NCBI GenBank assembly: GCA_019694875.1
Contig: JAIBBC010000003.1
Span: 736,469-800,468 of the forward strand
Source of the DNA: Cyclobacteriaceae bacterium
Lineage (GTDB): Bacteria > Bacteroidota > Bacteroidia > Cytophagales > Cyclobacteriaceae
DNA length: 64,000 bases
Reading direction: 5' to 3'
Positions 43,031 to 52,108 of this stretch are shown here, in pieces. How positions within the stretch are numbered: position 1 is the first letter of the stretch; the number at the start of each line of letters is the position of its first letter. The notes beneath the pieces were generated by a model. It was not told where the DNA came from, did not search any database, and saw only the letters and a program-made list of their open reading frames with translations. Position numbers and translations under genes: made by a program.

Positions 43031-43924
43031 TTACACATCACAAATCGTGACGCCCTGCTTTAACGAAGCGATTTTATCCGGGCGCCTTGGAATGAACTCC
43101 TGCCCTACGTAACCTTTGAATCCGGTTTCCACAATGGCACGCATAATCGCAGGATAGTTAAGTTCCTGAGTATCATCTATTTCAGCGCGGCCGGGCACAC
43201 CTCCTGTGTGGTAATGCGAAATGTATTTCGAGTTTTTCTGAATGGTGGCTATCACATCGCCTTCCATGATTTGCATGTGATAGATGTCGTACAACAATTT
43301 AAATCTGTCGGAGCCAATCTTTTCACAAAGCGCTACACCCCATGTCGTGTGATCGCATTGGTAATCGTGGTGGTCGACTTTGCTGTTCAACAACTCCATT
43401 GACAAAGTGATCTTGTACTTTTCTGCTACGGACATCAAACGTTTTAACCCAACCGCGCAGTTCTCAAGTCCTTTTTCATCGTCCAGACCTCGCCTGTTTC
43501 CTGAAAAACAAATAAGCTGCTGAATGCCTGCTGCTGCTGCTTTGGGAATCAGCTCGGTATACCGCGTTACCAATTCGTCATGCAGGGCAGGGTTGTTAAA
43601 TCCTTCCGTGATGCCTTTTTCAGCGCTCCATCCCATCGCAGCGGTTAGGCCGTAACGCTTCAGGATTGGCCATTCGTCAGGCCCCGTTAATTCAATGGAG
43701 GCGAGACCAATCGTATTCGCAGCCTTGCATAAATCTTCGAACGGTATGTCGTTGTAGCACCATCGGCACACCGAATGATTGATTTTACCTTTCAGCTTTT
43801 CGTCTAGCGCATGTTCTGCTGCCGATACGCGATGTGAAAGTGACATGCCGGCTAACGCAACCGCAGCTGAGCCGGCCATTTTCTTCAGTGCACTTCTGCG
43901 GGAATCATTAAATGTGTTGCCCAT
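43031..43924 (-). CDS. Tat-exported TIM-barrel isomerase/epimerase (hydroxypyruvate isomerase-like)
   Basis: Sugar isomerase or epimerase of the AP-endonuclease-2-like TIM-barrel superfamily, closest in look to hydroxypyruvate isomerase-like proteins. A twin-arginine signal (SRRSALKKMAG, residues 8-18, then hydrophobic AAVALAGMSL) points to folded export. Metal-site residues occur in LSMELLNSK (Glu), YDIYHMQIMEGD (Asp, His), ISHYHTGGVPGR (His) and GYVGQEFIP (Glu). 297 residues. It starts 19 nt after the stop of the large ThuA/quinoprotein lipoprotein gene on the same strand, suggesting joint work on periplasmic sugars. The substrate is unknown. Confidence 0.85.
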   Translation of the reverse strand: MGNTFNDSRRSALKKMAGSAAVALAGMSLSHRVSAAEHALDEKLKGKINHSVCRWCYNDIPFEDLCKAANTIGLASIELTGPDEWPILKRYGLTAAMGWSAEKGITEGFNNPALHDELVTRYTELIPKAAAAGIQQLICFSGNRRGLDDEKGLENCAVGLKRLMSVAEKYKITLSMELLNSKVDHHDYQCDHTTWGVALCEKIGSDRFKLLYDIYHMQIMEGDVIATIQKNSKYISHYHTGGVPGRAEIDDTQELNYPAIMRAIVETGFKGYVGQEFIPRRPDKIASLKQGVTICDV

Positions 43925-43943
43925 ATCCGTTAGGTTAAACTCA

Positions 43944-46900
43944 TTATTGCTTAAATTCTATCCAATCCAGATCGAGCATGTGATCATTCGGCTCTTCGCT
44001 TCTGACGATCACGAAGTACAGATCATTTTTTCCACCGGGATCTTTAATTGTAGCATTCAACTGTCTGAATTTTTCCCAATCACCTGTAGCCTTGTAAGAA
44101 GCGGTGCTGATCAACTCGCCCTCGGGTGATCCCACGTGCACTTCAATTGCTGCATCGCGATTCAGAGACGCATAATTATAAGTCAGTTGCCGGATACCCT
44201 TCAGGTCGATATTCTTCAGAACAAAATACGATTTATGGTACACACTTCCGATGGTTGCCTCGCCCAGTTTAATGTTATGAAGCACATCTGCCTCCTCAGC
44301 CTGAACGCGTGCAGGGCGAAGCACAGCCGATGCCTGACCAGTGAGCGGAACGGCCTCACCGCCTTTGTCGGTATAACTGGCCTGCAGCACATACCGGCCG
44401 TTACCTCCCGCCTTCTGGTGTTGCTTAAATGTAACTGATCCGCTTTGCGGTAAACTTTTCGGTTTATCCGCAGAAAGCGAAAGAATGTACGTAACGATTT
44501 TGCGAACGTCTTCACGTGCCAGTTGGGGATGCGCGCTCATGGCAGGTTCGCCCCAAACCCCGCCTCCGCCTTGTATAATCTTGGTGATGAGGCGTTCCGG
44601 TGCTGCCTGATCATTCTTATAGCGTTTAGAAATCTCCATGAAAGCCGGCCCGATGGATTTGCCAGTCAACTGATGACAGGTTTTGCAATCACTTTTCTCA
44701 ATCATTTCCTGACCGGCATCAAATGTCGCAGCCTGATGCCCAATTGCCTTACTCAGTTTTTCTGCATACTTCAATTCGATCATTACATTATTAACATCAA
44801 TCTGCTTGTCCTCTTTATCGGTGATAGTTACCTGATATGAAAACGGTTTATTGTCAAAGAAAAACGTGCTGTTATCATTGGTAGTGATTGCAATAGACGG
44901 TATTGTGTTGCCCACTTTTACTTCGATTGTCTCTGATCCCCGGGCTTTGGCAGGATCGGAAACATATAGCGCTATCTTGTACACACCGTTGTTTGTGAAT
45001 GTGTAGTCAAGTTCGGGGGTATTAAATTTCTCGCCGTTTACTGACCACTCAAAGGTCAGCTTATCATCATCAAAATCAGAACTTTGTTTACCACTTAGCC
45101 TGACTTTCATTGGCGCGATACCGATTGTATCGGAGATAGAAATTTTCGCAACAGGAGTTCGGTTTCCATCGTTGTAATCAATTCGCACAAGGCGCGCGTC
45201 AATGTTGTCAATCCCATAAACAGAGCCATATTCCAGCATATAGAAAGAGCCTTCCGGGCCGACTTCCAAGTCGATAGGTCGTCTGAAATCACCGGTCACT
45301 GACATAAAAGGCTCCATCCGGACATAATCATGGTTTTTATCAAGCCGCACGGCAAACACCCAGTTTCGCATCCAGTCATAAATAAACAAGCTCTTATCGA
45401 AGTACTCGGGAAACTTGGTGTTTGACTTAAGATTTTTATTGAAATGATACACCGGCCCGGCCAGCGCACTACGGCCACCCGTTCCGACATCCGGAAACTC
45501 ATCTGACTTGGCATATGGATACCAAATCATAGCTTTTTGAGCGGGCGGAAGTTCTTTCAGCCCCGTGTTGTTTACCGAGTTGTTAACAGGTGCTTTCGGG
45601 TCGTATACTCCCCCCAGCGTTTTTGCAACAAAGTCATATTCAGGATAGGCTTTGTTGTCGCCAACAAAGTAAGGCCATCCGAAGTTGCCCGATTTCTTCG
45701 CCTGGTTTATTTCATCATAACCGCGCGGGCCGTGCGTTCCGTCATTGCCGGCATCGGGCCCGATTTCACCCCAATACACGATTGATGTCTCCTGGTCGAC
45801 CGACATCCGGTATGGATTGCGACAACCCATGGCATAAATTTCGGGACGCGTTGACGCTGTTCCTTTCGGGAATAAATTTCCTTCGGGAATGGTGTAGCTG
45901 CCATCGGGTTCAGGATGAATTCTTAAAATCTTGCCCCGGAGGTCATTGGTGTTGCCAGCAGATCGTTGCGCATCATAAATTATCCTGCCCGGAATTTCAT
46001 CGAGCGGTGCATACCCATCCGAAGCAAACGGAACCGTGTTATCGCCCGTTGACATGTAGAGATTTTTATCCTTATCCCACGCAAGTGAACCGCCCGCATG
46101 CGCTCCGATTTCGGCTTCCAACGGAATCTTAATAAGGATTTGCTCTGACTTAAGATCGATCACATTATCATTGCTCACTTTGAATCGTGAAATATTCTGA
46201 TGGATGGGTGATTCATTGGGAGTATAAAAAAGGTAGAGATAATTGTTCTTGTCAAAATCAGGGTCGAGCGTTAACCCCAGAATACCGCTTCCGAAGTTTT
46301 CTTTCGAATCCGGCATCACATCAAACTTGTGGAGCAACTTATGTGTCTTCTCAGAAGGCACGTAAACGAACAGACTACCAGAGCGTTCCGCGAAAAATAC
46401 CCGGCCATCAGGCGCAACACCCAGCTCCATCGGTTCATTGAGATCGTTCACAAGAATTGTTTTGGTAAACCGGTTTTCTTCAGGCGTTTTAACAGCGTAC
46501 GACTTGCCGTAATCAAGCGAAGTGTTCTCACCCATCGCATAACGGATACCTCCCAGCACGTGCTTCAGGAACAAAGGCTCGGAGTATGCTTCTTTAGTAT
46601 GACCTCCACCCGTATAAAACGAGCGGCCGCCATCAAATTCGTGATACCATGCTATTGGGTGATTGGCTCCATTCTCACCTCCTTCATACGTTTTTTCATC
46701 CAGTTCTGCCAGTACATGAATGCCGGTATAGACGTTCCTGTAGTTGTACCACTCATCGGTACGCTCCCATCGGACAGGCAATCCTTTCGTTGAAATCTGG
46801 GTTGAATCTTTAACCGTTACAACAGCTGGCTGGATGGCGGGATGACTTAAAAAATAAGCGCCCACCAGTCGGTTATACCACGGCCATTCGTATTCGGTAT

Positions 46901-47258
46901 CGGCAGCGGCATGAATACCCACAAACCCACCGCCTGCCTGGATGTAGCGCTCGAACGCAACCTGTTGGTCGGCATTGAGTACATTTTTGGTTGTGCTCAG
47001 AAAAACAACGGCCTTATATTTTTTTAGTTTGCTCTCGGTGAAGAATGATGCATCCTTGGTAGTGTCCACCTTGAAACCATTTTCGGCACCCAGTTTTTGA
47101 AGCGCTTCGATTCCCGTGGGTATTGATTCATGATAAAAACCAGCCGTCTTTGTGAAGACCAAAATCCGGGGTGTATCATCGGTGCAAGATGTTAACACGA
47201 TCGATACAGAAAAAATGATTACAGAAAGTATGAACGAACGGCCAGGCTTGATCATCAT
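43944..47258 (-). CDS. Mosaic lipoprotein: ThuA, quinoprotein sugar dehydrogenase-like, PKD, cytochrome c and C-terminal beta domain
   Basis: Starting at ATG 47258 (MMIKPGRSF...) gives a proper lipoprotein signal ending VLTSC and 1104 residues; the longer frame from 47315 would bury it. Domain order: ThuA-like (about 30-255, ILVFTKTAGFYHES, GGFVGIHAAADTEY); glucose/sorbosone dehydrogenase-like beta propeller (about 265-690, LGVAPDGRVFFAERSG, GDNTVPF, GENTLRGKILR-like NDLRGKILRIHPEPDG); PKD (about 703-790, ISDTIGIAPMKVRLSG, FEWSVNG); cytochrome c (heme site CKTCH near 856, with the distal Met probably in PAFMEISKRY); and a carbohydrate-binding-like beta domain from about 980. Similar mosaics are common in Bacteroidota. 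A periplasmic or surface sugar oxidation role is inferred. Operon with the TIM-barrel gene. Confidence 0.9.
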   Translation of the reverse strand: MMIKPGRSFILSVIIFSVSIVLTSCTDDTPRILVFTKTAGFYHESIPTGIEALQKLGAENGFKVDTTKDASFFTESKLKKYKAVVFLSTTKNVLNADQQVAFERYIQAGGGFVGIHAAADTEYEWPWYNRLVGAYFLSHPAIQPAVVTVKDSTQISTKGLPVRWERTDEWYNYRNVYTGIHVLAELDEKTYEGGENGANHPIAWYHEFDGGRSFYTGGGHTKEAYSEPLFLKHVLGGIRYAMGENTSLDYGKSYAVKTPEENRFTKTILVNDLNEPMELGVAPDGRVFFAERSGSLFVYVPSEKTHKLLHKFDVMPDSKENFGSGILGLTLDPDFDKNNYLYLFYTPNESPIHQNISRFKVSNDNVIDLKSEQILIKIPLEAEIGAHAGGSLAWDKDKNLYMSTGDNTVPFASDGYAPLDEIPGRIIYDAQRSAGNTNDLRGKILRIHPEPDGSYTIPEGNLFPKGTASTRPEIYAMGCRNPYRMSVDQETSIVYWGEIGPDAGNDGTHGPRGYDEINQAKKSGNFGWPYFVGDNKAYPEYDFVAKTLGGVYDPKAPVNNSVNNTGLKELPPAQKAMIWYPYAKSDEFPDVGTGGRSALAGPVYHFNKNLKSNTKFPEYFDKSLFIYDWMRNWVFAVRLDKNHDYVRMEPFMSVTGDFRRPIDLEVGPEGSFYMLEYGSVYGIDNIDARLVRIDYNDGNRTPVAKISISDTIGIAPMKVRLSGKQSSDFDDDKLTFEWSVNGEKFNTPELDYTFTNNGVYKIALYVSDPAKARGSETIEVKVGNTIPSIAITTNDNSTFFFDNKPFSYQVTITDKEDKQIDVNNVMIELKYAEKLSKAIGHQAATFDAGQEMIEKSDCKTCHQLTGKSIGPAFMEISKRYKNDQAAPERLITKIIQGGGGVWGEPAMSAHPQLAREDVRKIVTYILSLSADKPKSLPQSGSVTFKQHQKAGGNGRYVLQASYTDKGGEAVPLTGQASAVLRPARVQAEEADVLHNIKLGEATIGSVYHKSYFVLKNIDLKGIRQLTYNYASLNRDAAIEVHVGSPEGELISTASYKATGDWEKFRQLNATIKDPGGKNDLYFVIVRSEEPNDHMLDLDWIEFKQ

Positions 47259-47317
47259 GGTTGAATAAGATTCATTTGGGTTCAAGTAAAGCCTTGAAAC
47301 TAAATATTTTGCCAATA

Positions 47318-47342
47318 AAAAAACCCTTCGTCAGGGTTTTTT
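47318..47342. terminator. Bidirectional terminator overlapping the DUF3109 stop codon
   Basis: AAAAAACCCT/AGGGTTTTTT 10-bp stem with loop TCGTC and flanking A/T runs. The right arm encodes the last lysine and proline codons of DUF3109, so coding sequence and terminator share bases. Confidence 0.8.
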
Positions 47343-47909
47343 CTTTTGATATTCTTCAATGATCGCAGTCAGCTCATCATACCACGCTTTACCATATTTG
47401 CGGATAAGCGGTTCCTTCAGAAACTTATACACAGGCACCTGCAGCTCCTTGCCCAATGCACATGCCGGTGAGCAAATGCTCCACTTGTGATAATTCAACG
47501 CCTCGAAGTGTTTCTTCTTCGTTATCCGAATCGGATAAAGATGACATGATATCGGCTTTTTCCATTTGATCTTGCCATCAAGATAAGCCTGCTCAATACC
47601 GCACTTCAATACATTTTTATCGTCATAAATCGCGTATGCACATTCGCGGCCTTTAATGGTTGGAGTAGACAAATCGCCATCCTCATCGAGTACATGTGTT
47701 CCCTGCTTCTCAATGGCTTTAATACCGGCTTCCGACAAGTAAGGCTTTACTTCCGGATAAATTTCTTTCAGGATTTCCAGTTCGTCTTCATCAAGCGGCG
47801 CACCGTAATCTCCTTCCACACAACATGCGCCTTTGCACTTGTCAAGGTTGCAGACAAACTCTTTTTCGATTACATCATCCGAGATTAGTATCTCTCCTAC
47901 TTGCAGCAT
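47331..47909 (-). CDS. DUF3109 family Cys-rich protein
   Basis: Family of unknown function typical of Bacteroidota and related to YkgJ-like Fe/Zn-cluster-binding proteins. Conserved Cys: [11 protein letters not shown] near residues 20-30, GRECAYAI near 87, LKCGIEQ near 100, SCHLYPIR near 120 and [10 protein letters not shown] near 145. Together they could hold a metal or Fe-S centre. 192 residues, no signal peptide, ending KKKP inside a terminator. Lies 51 nt downstream of the TcmP-like gene on the same strand. Confidence 0.9.
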   Translation of the reverse strand: MLQVGEILISDDVIEKEFVCNLDKCKGACCVEGDYGAPLDEDELEILKEIYPEVKPYLSEAGIKAIEKQGTHVLDEDGDLSTPTIKGRECAYAIYDDKNVLKCGIEQAYLDGKIKWKKPISCHLYPIRITKKKHFEALNYHKWSICSPACALGKELQVPVYKFLKEPLIRKYGKAWYDELTAIIEEYQKKKP

Positions 47910-47960
47910 ATATCAATGTGTAAAGCCTAACGTGCCTCCGGTGGCGATCGTTCCCAAGCG

Positions 47961-48812
47961 CTAAAATAACTGAAATTGTGTTGTGGCCTGCCGCTGGATG
48001 TCGGTCGAGACCGTTTTGGCAGAAAGCTGCTTCGAATAAAAGCCCATATAATAGAACGGAAGCTCCATCAATCCCGAACTGAGTTTGTGCACTGAAACAG
48101 TTGTGTTCAACCCCAGCATGAGCATATTGTTCTGCTGTATTTTCACCAGCTTTCGGTAAAATTCAACGTTGCTATTAACTTCATCGAGCTTTTCAATGTC
48201 TTTGAAACCACCCAGGTATCGCGTGAGGCGTTCGCGCTGATCGCGGAGGTAAAACCGATAATTAAGCCTCCCGGTAAGACTGAAAGTATAGGGAATCAAA
48301 AATGTAAAGCCCAAATCGTTGAGCTTGTCGAGTGTGGTAAACGGAATATCAAACGAAAATGGATCAACCACACAAAATACCGCCACTTTATAACTGCCTT
48401 TGGATTGAGGAACGTACGAACGAAACTTCTCAAGCAGTTGTTCAGGCTTCGATTCAAAGATGACCACGTTCTTTCCGCGGAAATATTTATTCACCCTGAT
48501 TTTCAAGGCTTTGGCATTCTCGGAAGATTGCTCGCAAAAAATCCACTTCGAAACAGGCAAATTATCCTGAAGCGAGGTTAGTGCGACAGACGGGAAGAGT
48601 TGTTTTTGATGACCGATGGAATAGAGACCGGAGCCGGAATAGAGATCGACAAACACAATGTCGTTAACCTTTCCGGAAACATTGGTGATAAAAGATTCGA
48701 AATACTGCTGAATGAGTTGAACCTTTACTTTAAACCAAGGCTCGGCAGCCGTTGTCACAAAACCATCATCCTGAAAAGAATTAAAAAATGCAGGCGAAGT
48801 TGACAGGCTCAA
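47961..48812 (-). CDS. TcmP-like (three-Cys-motif partner) protein, methyltransferase-type fold
   Basis: Matches from memory the general layout of three-Cys-motif partner proteins: an N-terminal helix (EPWFKVKVQLIQQYFESFI), then a Rossmann-like glycine segment FVDLYSGSGLYS with PSVAL after it, WIFCEQSSENAKAL (acidic strand end), and VVDPFSFDIPFTTLDKL. This resembles a SAM-methyltransferase-like fold whose activity is unknown. The start is TTG (48812), as no ATG occurs near the beginning. A consensus promoter stands 17 nt upstream. In other genomes TcmP is usually beside a protein with a three-Cys motif; none is recognised here, though Cys-rich DUF3109 follows. The identification is moderately sure. 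Confidence 0.6.
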   Translation of the reverse strand: MSLSTSPAFFNSFQDDGFVTTAAEPWFKVKVQLIQQYFESFITNVSGKVNDIVFVDLYSGSGLYSIGHQKQLFPSVALTSLQDNLPVSKWIFCEQSSENAKALKIRVNKYFRGKNVVIFESKPEQLLEKFRSYVPQSKGSYKVAVFCVVDPFSFDIPFTTLDKLNDLGFTFLIPYTFSLTGRLNYRFYLRDQRERLTRYLGGFKDIEKLDEVNSNVEFYRKLVKIQQNNMLMLGLNTTVSVHKLSSGLMELPFYYMGFYSKQLSAKTVSTDIQRQATTQFQLF

Positions 48813-48828
48813 GGATAAACTGGTTTAA

Positions 48829-48859
48829 CAAAAGTAATTTTCACAGCCCAACGGTGCAA
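48829..48859 (-). promoter_or_regulatory. Promoter of the TcmP-like gene
   Basis: Minus strand TTG, 20-nt spacer, TACTTTTG: exact -7 box with good -33 spacing. The predicted start lies about 10 nt before the TTG start codon, so the leader is very short. Confidence 0.65.
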
Positions 48860-48932
48860 CATTCCGGTGAATAAAGTGCACTCCGAAATAATTTATGAAG
48901 GATAGAAAGGATCAATTACCTTGCGGGGTCGT

Positions 48933-51194
48933 ATGGATTATTTAGAGCAGCTGAACCCTTCGCAATACGAAGGTGTAGTGAACACGGAGGGCCCCACCAT
49001 GCTGATTGCCGGGGCCGGATCAGGAAAGACCCGCGTATTAACCTTTCGCATTGCCCACCTGATTAAAGCAAAAGATGTTGATCCCTTCAGCATTATGGCA
49101 CTCACCTTTACCAACAAGGCTGCTAAAGAAATGCGCGAACGTGTTGAGCACGTGGTCGGCTCGGATGCACGCAATATCTGGATGGGTACTTTTCACTCGG
49201 TATTTGCCCGGTTGCTTCGCGGCCGCGACAAGGGCACACGCCTCGGCTATACGTCAAACTTTACCATTTATGATGTGGACGATTCCAAAACCATCATCAG
49301 GCAAGTGGTAAAGGAAATGGGCCTTGACGAAACCGTTTACAAGCCAAACGTAGTTTACAATCGCATCTCGGCTGCTAAAAACCAGCTCATCAGCTGGCAA
49401 GCGTATCTTGCCAATGGCGAACTTATGGCTGATGATGCCTCAAATCTGCGCCCCGAGATGGGCAGGATTTACAAGACGTACCAGGAACGTTGTTTCAAGG
49501 CAGATGCCATGGATTTTGACGATATCCTGTTCAATACAGATAAGCTGCTCAAAGACCACCTTGACGTTTTAAATGAATTACAGCAACGCTTCAAGTATTT
49601 GCTGATTGACGAGTTCCAGGATACAAACCTGTGTCAGTACAGCATTGTAAGGAAAATTGCTTCCGCTTACCGCAACATTTGCGTTGTCGGTGATGATGCA
49701 CAGAGTATCTACGGTTTCCGCGGAGCGGACATTACCAACATCCTCAACTTCGAACGTGATTATCCGGATTTGAAAATGTTCAAGCTTGAGCAAAATTATC
49801 GCTCCACGCAGAACATTGTTAACGCGGCAAACTCTGTTATCAAAAGGAACCGGGCGCAGATTCCGAAGAACGTATGGACTGCCAACGAACAAGGCAGCCA
49901 GATTGAATTGATCAAAGCGCTTTCTGATAATGAAGAGGGTCGGCTGGTTGCGTCTTCCATCTTTGAAGAGAAGATGCAACACCAGTTGAAGTTCAGCGAC
50001 TTTGTAATTCTGTACCGAACAAACAGTCAGTCGCGCGCGATGGAAGAATCACTTCGCAGGCTGAACATCAAGTACAAAATCATCGGTGGTCTTTCGTTTT
50101 ATCAACGGAAGGAGATCAAGGACGTGCTGGCGTATATGCGTTTTGTGCTGAATCACAACGATGAAGCTTCCTTCAGACGAATCATCAATCTCCCAAAACG
50201 AGGCATCGGTGATACCACGGTTGATAAAATCATTCTCGGGGCAAACGATCAGGGCGTATCGATCTGGGATGTGATTCAGAACCCCGCCCCGTTTGTTGGT
50301 GGCCGCTCGGCAGGGGCCATTGACGAATTCGTTACCATGATCAAACGGTTTGTGCTGGAAGTTGAACGGAAGGATGCTTACGATGCAGCATTTGAGATCG
50401 CCAAAGGTTCCGGGCTGATGCGGGAGTTGTATGAAGATAAAACCGTTGAAGGCCTGAGCCGCTACGAAAACCTGCAGGAACTTCTCAACGCGATCAAAGA
50501 GTTTGTTGAAGATCCCGAAAAGGAAGATAAATCGTTAGGTGCTTTTCTGCAGGAAGTTTCATTGGTGACCGGCCAGGACGAAGACAAAGATCGTGACCCG
50601 GACAAGGTAACGCTCATGACCATCCACATGGCGAAAGGTCTTGAGTTCAAATACGTCTATATTGTTGGACTGGAAGAAGATCTTTTCCCTTCGCAAATGA
50701 TGCTCAGCAGTCGTGCGGACCTGGAAGAAGAACGAAGATTGTTCTACGTAGCGATCACGCGTGCACAGAAAAAACTCTACCTCTCCTACGCGATTACGCG
50801 GTATCGTTTCGGTCGGTTAAAGAACTGCGAAAAAAGCCGGTTCATTGACGACATTGATCCGGGCTACATCAAAATGAGCACAAAATACTCGAGTATGGAG
50901 TCGTCACCTGTGAGCAGTGGTTATGCGCGCACGCTGGTTCAGGGAATTAAGAAAACCGTTTCGTCACAGCCATTAAAACCCAAAGCCACAGCATACAAGC
51001 CACCGGTTGACTTCAAGCCCAGCGACAATGCGTTGCTTCGCGAAGGCATGAAGGTTGAGCATCCGAAATTCGGCTTCGGCAAGGTCGAAAAAATGGATTT
51101 CAGCGGTCCGGATAAGAAAGCCAAAATAATATTTGACGATTTTGGCGAGAAGACCTTATTACTTAGCTTTGCCAAACTGAAAATACACGAATAG
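48933..51194 (+). CDS. UvrD/PcrA-type superfamily 1 DNA helicase
   Basis: 3'-5' helicase for excision repair, mismatch repair and removal of proteins from DNA. Walker A AGAGSGKT near residue 26; TFTNKAAKEMRERV; Walker B DEFQDTN near 220; GDDAQSIYGFRGAD; QNYRST; late motifs HMAKGLEF and YVAITRAQKKLYLSYA. The C-terminal Tudor-like domain (VEHPKFGFGKV...IIFDDFGEKTLLL) binds RNA polymerase in PcrA/UvrD. ATG 48933 is chosen over TTG 48921. 753 residues. Divergent from the TcmP-like gene. A long inverted repeat follows the stop. Confidence 0.95.
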   Translation: MDYLEQLNPSQYEGVVNTEGPTMLIAGAGSGKTRVLTFRIAHLIKAKDVDPFSIMALTFTNKAAKEMRERVEHVVGSDARNIWMGTFHSVFARLLRGRDKGTRLGYTSNFTIYDVDDSKTIIRQVVKEMGLDETVYKPNVVYNRISAAKNQLISWQAYLANGELMADDASNLRPEMGRIYKTYQERCFKADAMDFDDILFNTDKLLKDHLDVLNELQQRFKYLLIDEFQDTNLCQYSIVRKIASAYRNICVVGDDAQSIYGFRGADITNILNFERDYPDLKMFKLEQNYRSTQNIVNAANSVIKRNRAQIPKNVWTANEQGSQIELIKALSDNEEGRLVASSIFEEKMQHQLKFSDFVILYRTNSQSRAMEESLRRLNIKYKIIGGLSFYQRKEIKDVLAYMRFVLNHNDEASFRRIINLPKRGIGDTTVDKIILGANDQGVSIWDVIQNPAPFVGGRSAGAIDEFVTMIKRFVLEVERKDAYDAAFEIAKGSGLMRELYEDKTVEGLSRYENLQELLNAIKEFVEDPEKEDKSLGAFLQEVSLVTGQDEDKDRDPDKVTLMTIHMAKGLEFKYVYIVGLEEDLFPSQMMLSSRADLEEERRLFYVAITRAQKKLYLSYAITRYRFGRLKNCEKSRFIDDIDPGYIKMSTKYSSMESSPVSSGYARTLVQGIKKTVSSQPLKPKATAYKPPVDFKPSDNALLREGMKVEHPKFGFGKVEKMDFSGPDKKAKIIFDDFGEKTLLLSFAKLKIHE

Positions 51195-51197
51195 AGA

Positions 51198-51269
51198 AGT
51201 ATTAAGTTAAAAGTCTTTAGTCCATAGCTGATTTCCAGCGCGTAGCCTGACTCGGAAAGACTTAATACT
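51198..51269. repeat. Long-range inverted repeat after the uvrD-like gene
   Basis: Perfect 10-bp arms AGTATTAAGT (51198-51207) and ACTTAATACT (51260-51269), spacer 52 nt, with further partial pairing inside (AAGTCTTT with AAAGACTT). No T-run, so termination is uncertain. Similar AT-rich inverted pairs stand between accB and accC. Confidence 0.6.
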
Positions 51270-51307
51270 CAAGGCTGATAATCAACACGAAGATTTACTA
51301 CGATTAC

Positions 51308-51994
51308 ATGATTGGAGAATACAACACCTCGCGGCCTGACATTATTTTGAAAGAATACGGCCGCAATGTTCAGAAGCTGGTAGAATACATCCGCAGCATT
51401 CCGGATAAAGAAAAACGGACTGAAATGGCCTACACGCTCATCGAACTGATGACGCAACTAACGCCCAGCGTAAAAGACGCAACGCCTGAAAATCCGCAGC
51501 GCATGTGGGATGATCTGTACGTGATTGCTGATTTTAACCTGGATTTGAATAATCCTTTCCCGGTTCCTGATCGCGAAACGTTATTCAAAAGACCTAAGCA
51601 CATCGGCTATCCGCAAAGCAATATTCGCTTCAAGCATTACGGCAAGAACATCGAACGACTTATTAAAGAAGCTATGAAGCTCGAAAACGAGCAGGAGCGC
51701 AACGATGCCGTAATCTATCTCGGCAAACTGATGAAGACGTTTTACGGTGCGTGGAATAAAGAAACCCTCGATGATTCCGTGATTGTAAACGACATCCGCA
51801 CCATGTCGCAAGGCAAGCTTTCGCTGGATTTAGGAAAAGTACGCGAAGACAACTTGTTTGAGCAATTGTACAAGGGCGAGAAACGCAAGCCGGTTCAGGA
51901 ATCCGGTCAGGGTGGCGGACAACATCGTAACAATGGTCATCGTAACAAGAACCGCAACCGGTTCAAGAACAAGAACAAAAGAAGGGATCAATAA
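51308..51994 (+). CDS. DUF4290 family protein
   Basis: Bacteroidota-specific family of unknown function, nearly always upstream of murA. The conserved N-terminus EYNTSRPDIILKEYGRNVQKLVEYI is followed by mainly helical text (IRFKHYGKNIERLIKEAMKLENEQERNDAVIYLGKLMKTFYGAWN). After about residue 195 a Gly/Asn/Arg/Lys-rich basic tail (about 30 residues) may bind nucleic acid. 228 residues, no signal peptide. murA begins 114 nt later. The tail composition is suggestive only. Confidence 0.92.
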   Translation: MIGEYNTSRPDIILKEYGRNVQKLVEYIRSIPDKEKRTEMAYTLIELMTQLTPSVKDATPENPQRMWDDLYVIADFNLDLNNPFPVPDRETLFKRPKHIGYPQSNIRFKHYGKNIERLIKEAMKLENEQERNDAVIYLGKLMKTFYGAWNKETLDDSVIVNDIRTMSQGKLSLDLGKVREDNLFEQLYKGEKRKPVQESGQGGGQHRNNGHRNKNRNRFKNKNKRRDQ

Positions 51995-52108
51995 TTCCCT
52001 CAGAATAAGCAATAGGCAATTTTTAAGTAGGCAACGCTCGCGAATTAAAGCGATTGCACATTGCATACTGCCGATTGTCAACTTGAAAATTTTTTGATTT
52101 CTTACGGC

